Assembly (NCBI GenBank): GCA_016714045.1
Contig: JADJNY010000001.1
Coordinates: 806,001 to 870,000, forward strand
Direction: 5' to 3'
Source: Planctomycetota bacterium
Lineage (GTDB): Bacteria; Planctomycetota; UBA1135; GCA-002686595
DNA: 64,000 nucleotides
Of the stretch, positions 62,481 through 64,000 are shown one piece after another. Every line of letters begins with the position of its first letter. Positions within the stretch are counted from its first letter, which is position 1. The notes beneath the pieces are model-generated. The model ran no database searches, was not told where the DNA came from, and saw nothing but the letters and a program-made list of their open reading frames with translations. A program made the position numbers and the translations under genes.

Positions 62481-64000
62481 ATGCGCTCGCTCTCCGCACT
62501 GCACTCGCTGTTCGCGAACCCGACCCCGGAGGCGGCCGCGCTGCTCCTCGACGTCTGCGCGCAGGTGCCCGGCATCGTGTTCGCGATCGGAGCCTCGGGC
62601 AAGATCGCCTTCTCGGGCGGGCGCGACATCGCGAACCTGCCGTTCGACTCGCGGACGACGGTCGGGCACGACTACCGACAGGTGCTCGCGGGGCACGACA
62701 TCGCGCTGCGCGACATCGCGCGCGGGCTCGCCGGCGAGGAGTTCGAGACGAAGACCGAGTTCCTCGGGCGCTACTTCGAGACGCGCTACAACCCGCTCCG
62801 CGACGGCGCGGGCGTCGTCGGCCTGATCGGCATCGCGCACGACGTCACGAACCAGCGGCGGATGGAGCAGGAGCTCCAGCAGAGCCAGACGCTCTACCGC
62901 ACGGTGATCGAGACGACGGACACGGGCTTCGTCATCCTCGACAAGGACGGGCTCGTCGTCGACGCGAACGACGAGTACTTGCGCATGACGGGCTACGAGC
63001 ACCTCGAGGAGCTGCTCGGCCGCCGCGTGACGGAGTGGACGGCTCCGCACGACCTGGAGCGCAACGCGGAGGAGGTCGAGAAGTGCCTCCGGTTCGGCAT
63101 GACGCGCAACCTGCGCGTCGACTACCTCGACCGCGAGGGCCGCATCGTCCCGATCGAGGTCAACGCGACGTACATCTACGTCGACGGCGAGCCGCGCATC
63201 CTCGCGCTGTGCCGCGACGTGAGCGAGCGCTTGCGGACGGAGGAGACGATCCGCCGCACGGAGGAGCGCTCCACGTCCGTGCTCGAGGCGATCGCGGATC
63301 CCGCGGTGGTCCTCGATTCGCGCGGGACGATCCTCGCGGTGAACGAGGGGTGGCGCGCGACGTTGCGCGCGTTCTCGTTCGCGCAGCGGATGAACGTCGG
63401 GCCGGGCGCGGACTACCTCGAGCTGTTCGAAGCCGCGGCCGCGGAAGGCGTGCGCGTCGCGGCGGAGTGCGCGGCGGGCATTCGCGACGTCCTCGCGGGC
63501 CGGAAGCTGCAGCACTCGATGGAGTTCGCCGTCGGCGAGGGCGACGAGCAGCGCTGGTACCTGAAGCGCGCGACGCGCCAGCGCGACGACGCGAACACGG
63601 TCGTCGTGATCCACGTCGATCTGACGGAGCAGAAGCGCGCGCAGCTCGCGATCCAGGCGAGCGAACGGCGCTTCCGCGCGCTCGTCGAGCTGTCGCCGGT
63701 CGGCGTGTTCCAGACCGACGCGCAGGGCGACTGCGTCTACGTCAACGCGAAGTGGTGCGCGCTCGCCGGGATGGAGCCCGATCGCGCGCGCGGGCGTGGT
63801 TGGGCGGACGCGTTGCACCCCGACGACCGGATCCGCGTGTACGAACAGTGGTATCGATCAACCCACACCGGCGAGCCCTTCGCGCTCGACTACCGCTTTC
63901 GTGATTCGAAGGGGCGCGTCACGTGGTTGCACGGGCGGGCCGTCCTCATCAAGGACGACGCGGGCAACGTGAAGGGCAGCGTGGGAACCGTCGACGAGAT
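62481..64000 (+). CDS. Multi-PAS sensor protein, 3' end beyond window
   Basis: The open frame runs from ATG 62481 to the window edge without a stop (more than 500 residues). At least four PAS domains are visible. The first has VCAQVPGIVFAIGASGKIAF and ends IGIAHDVTNQRRMEQELQQS. The second has VIETTDTGFVILDKDGLVVD and ends LALCRDVSERLRTEE. The third has LEAIADPAVVLDSRGTILAV, and the fourth has LVELSPVGVFQTDAQGDCVY and continues DYRFRDSKGRVTWLHGRAV. A histidine kinase or cyclase output is expected downstream. There are no membrane segments so far, so it is probably a cytoplasmic sensor. The start follows the isomerase by 37 bp. Confidence 0.88.
   Translation, partial: MRSLSALHSLFANPTPEAAALLLDVCAQVPGIVFAIGASGKIAFSGGRDIANLPFDSRTTVGHDYRQVLAGHDIALRDIARGLAGEEFETKTEFLGRYFETRYNPLRDGAGVVGLIGIAHDVTNQRRMEQELQQSQTLYRTVIETTDTGFVILDKDGLVVDANDEYLRMTGYEHLEELLGRRVTEWTAPHDLERNAEEVEKCLRFGMTRNLRVDYLDREGRIVPIEVNATYIYVDGEPRILALCRDVSERLRTEETIRRTEERSTSVLEAIADPAVVLDSRGTILAVNEGWRATLRAFSFAQRMNVGPGADYLELFEAAAAEGVRVAAECAAGIRDVLAGRKLQHSMEFAVGEGDEQRWYLKRATRQRDDANTVVVIHVDLTEQKRAQLAIQASERRFRALVELSPVGVFQTDAQGDCVYVNAKWCALAGMEPDRARGRGWADALHPDDRIRVYEQWYRSTHTGEPFALDYRFRDSKGRVTWLHGRAVLIKDDAGNVKGSVGTVDE

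Overview
The window is about 64 kb of very GC-rich DNA, densely coding on both strands, with many GTG starts and frequent 4-bp ATGA or GTGA stop/start overlaps. The gene content points to a Gram-negative bacterium with an outer membrane: a porin, a Kdo/WaaP-type lipopolysaccharide kinase, lipoproteins and large exported proteins. The best guess is a deep-branching planctomycete of the Saltatorellus/Engelhardtia kind. That guess rests on the style of the exported proteins (P-domain repeats with a Cys-rich C-terminal module), a sigma factor fused to a large exported domain, large DUF3857 proteins, and a nusA-infB-rbfA cluster. It is inference from family knowledge, not from a search.

Layout. 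0-9.9 kb: end of an M3-type metallopeptidase, a membrane-anchored beta-sandwich protein, an exported phosphodiesterase overlapping a rhodanese, a frameshifted MgtC-type protein, an RNA 2'-phosphotransferase (KptA) with a very long low-complexity tail, and a Kdo-kinase-like protein. 10-13.4 kb: a minus-strand operon of porin, FMN-binding/ApbE fusion and 4-TM protein, preceded by a 19-bp Fur-box-like palindrome. 13.7-21.4 kb: a large Ser/Thr kinase-ATPase-TPR regulator, a four-P-domain exported protein and an unknown exported protein. 21.5-30.9 kb: cysS and a tandem pair of very large DUF3857 proteins, the first with a transglutaminase triad and the second without it. 31.4-36.7 kb: minus-strand nusA, infB, rbfA, followed by a peroxiredoxin whose peroxidatic Cys codon is an in-frame TGA (probable selenocysteine). 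37-39.6 kb: a HEAT/TPR exported protein. 39.9-41.4 kb: a frameshifted REP-associated tyrosine transposase followed by a 133-bp-period hairpin repeat array. 41.5-46.2 kb: an rRNA methyltransferase, thiS, thiG, a CPBP protease, gamma-carbonic anhydrase and larE in one run. 46.4-51.8 kb: a flippase, a glycosyltransferase, and a histidine kinase/response regulator pair, each overlapping the next by 4 bp. 51.9-64 kb: an orphan BrnA-like antitoxin, a Tat-type aldo/keto reductase, a BtuF-like protein, an ECF sigma factor fused to a membrane segment and a large exported domain, an LTA-synthase-like sulfatase-fold enzyme, a Gfo/Idh oxidoreductase, a sugar isomerase, and a multi-PAS sensor cut by the window edge.

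The most interesting items are (i) the probable selenoprotein peroxiredoxin with a well-placed bacterial SECIS-like hairpin, (ii) the palindrome-controlled porin/flavinylated-protein/membrane-protein operon, which looks like an iron-responsive extracytoplasmic electron-transfer module, (iii) the RAYT with its tandem hairpin repeats and a dispersed copy 9 kb away, and (iv) the membrane-anchored sigma-factor fusion.

Caution: at least seven genes are interrupted by single-base shifts, mostly apparent one-base losses and several in G/C runs. Such a density suggests residual assembly indels, so these genes are probably intact in the organism. The TGA in the peroxiredoxin is different: it is in frame and would require a substitution error.
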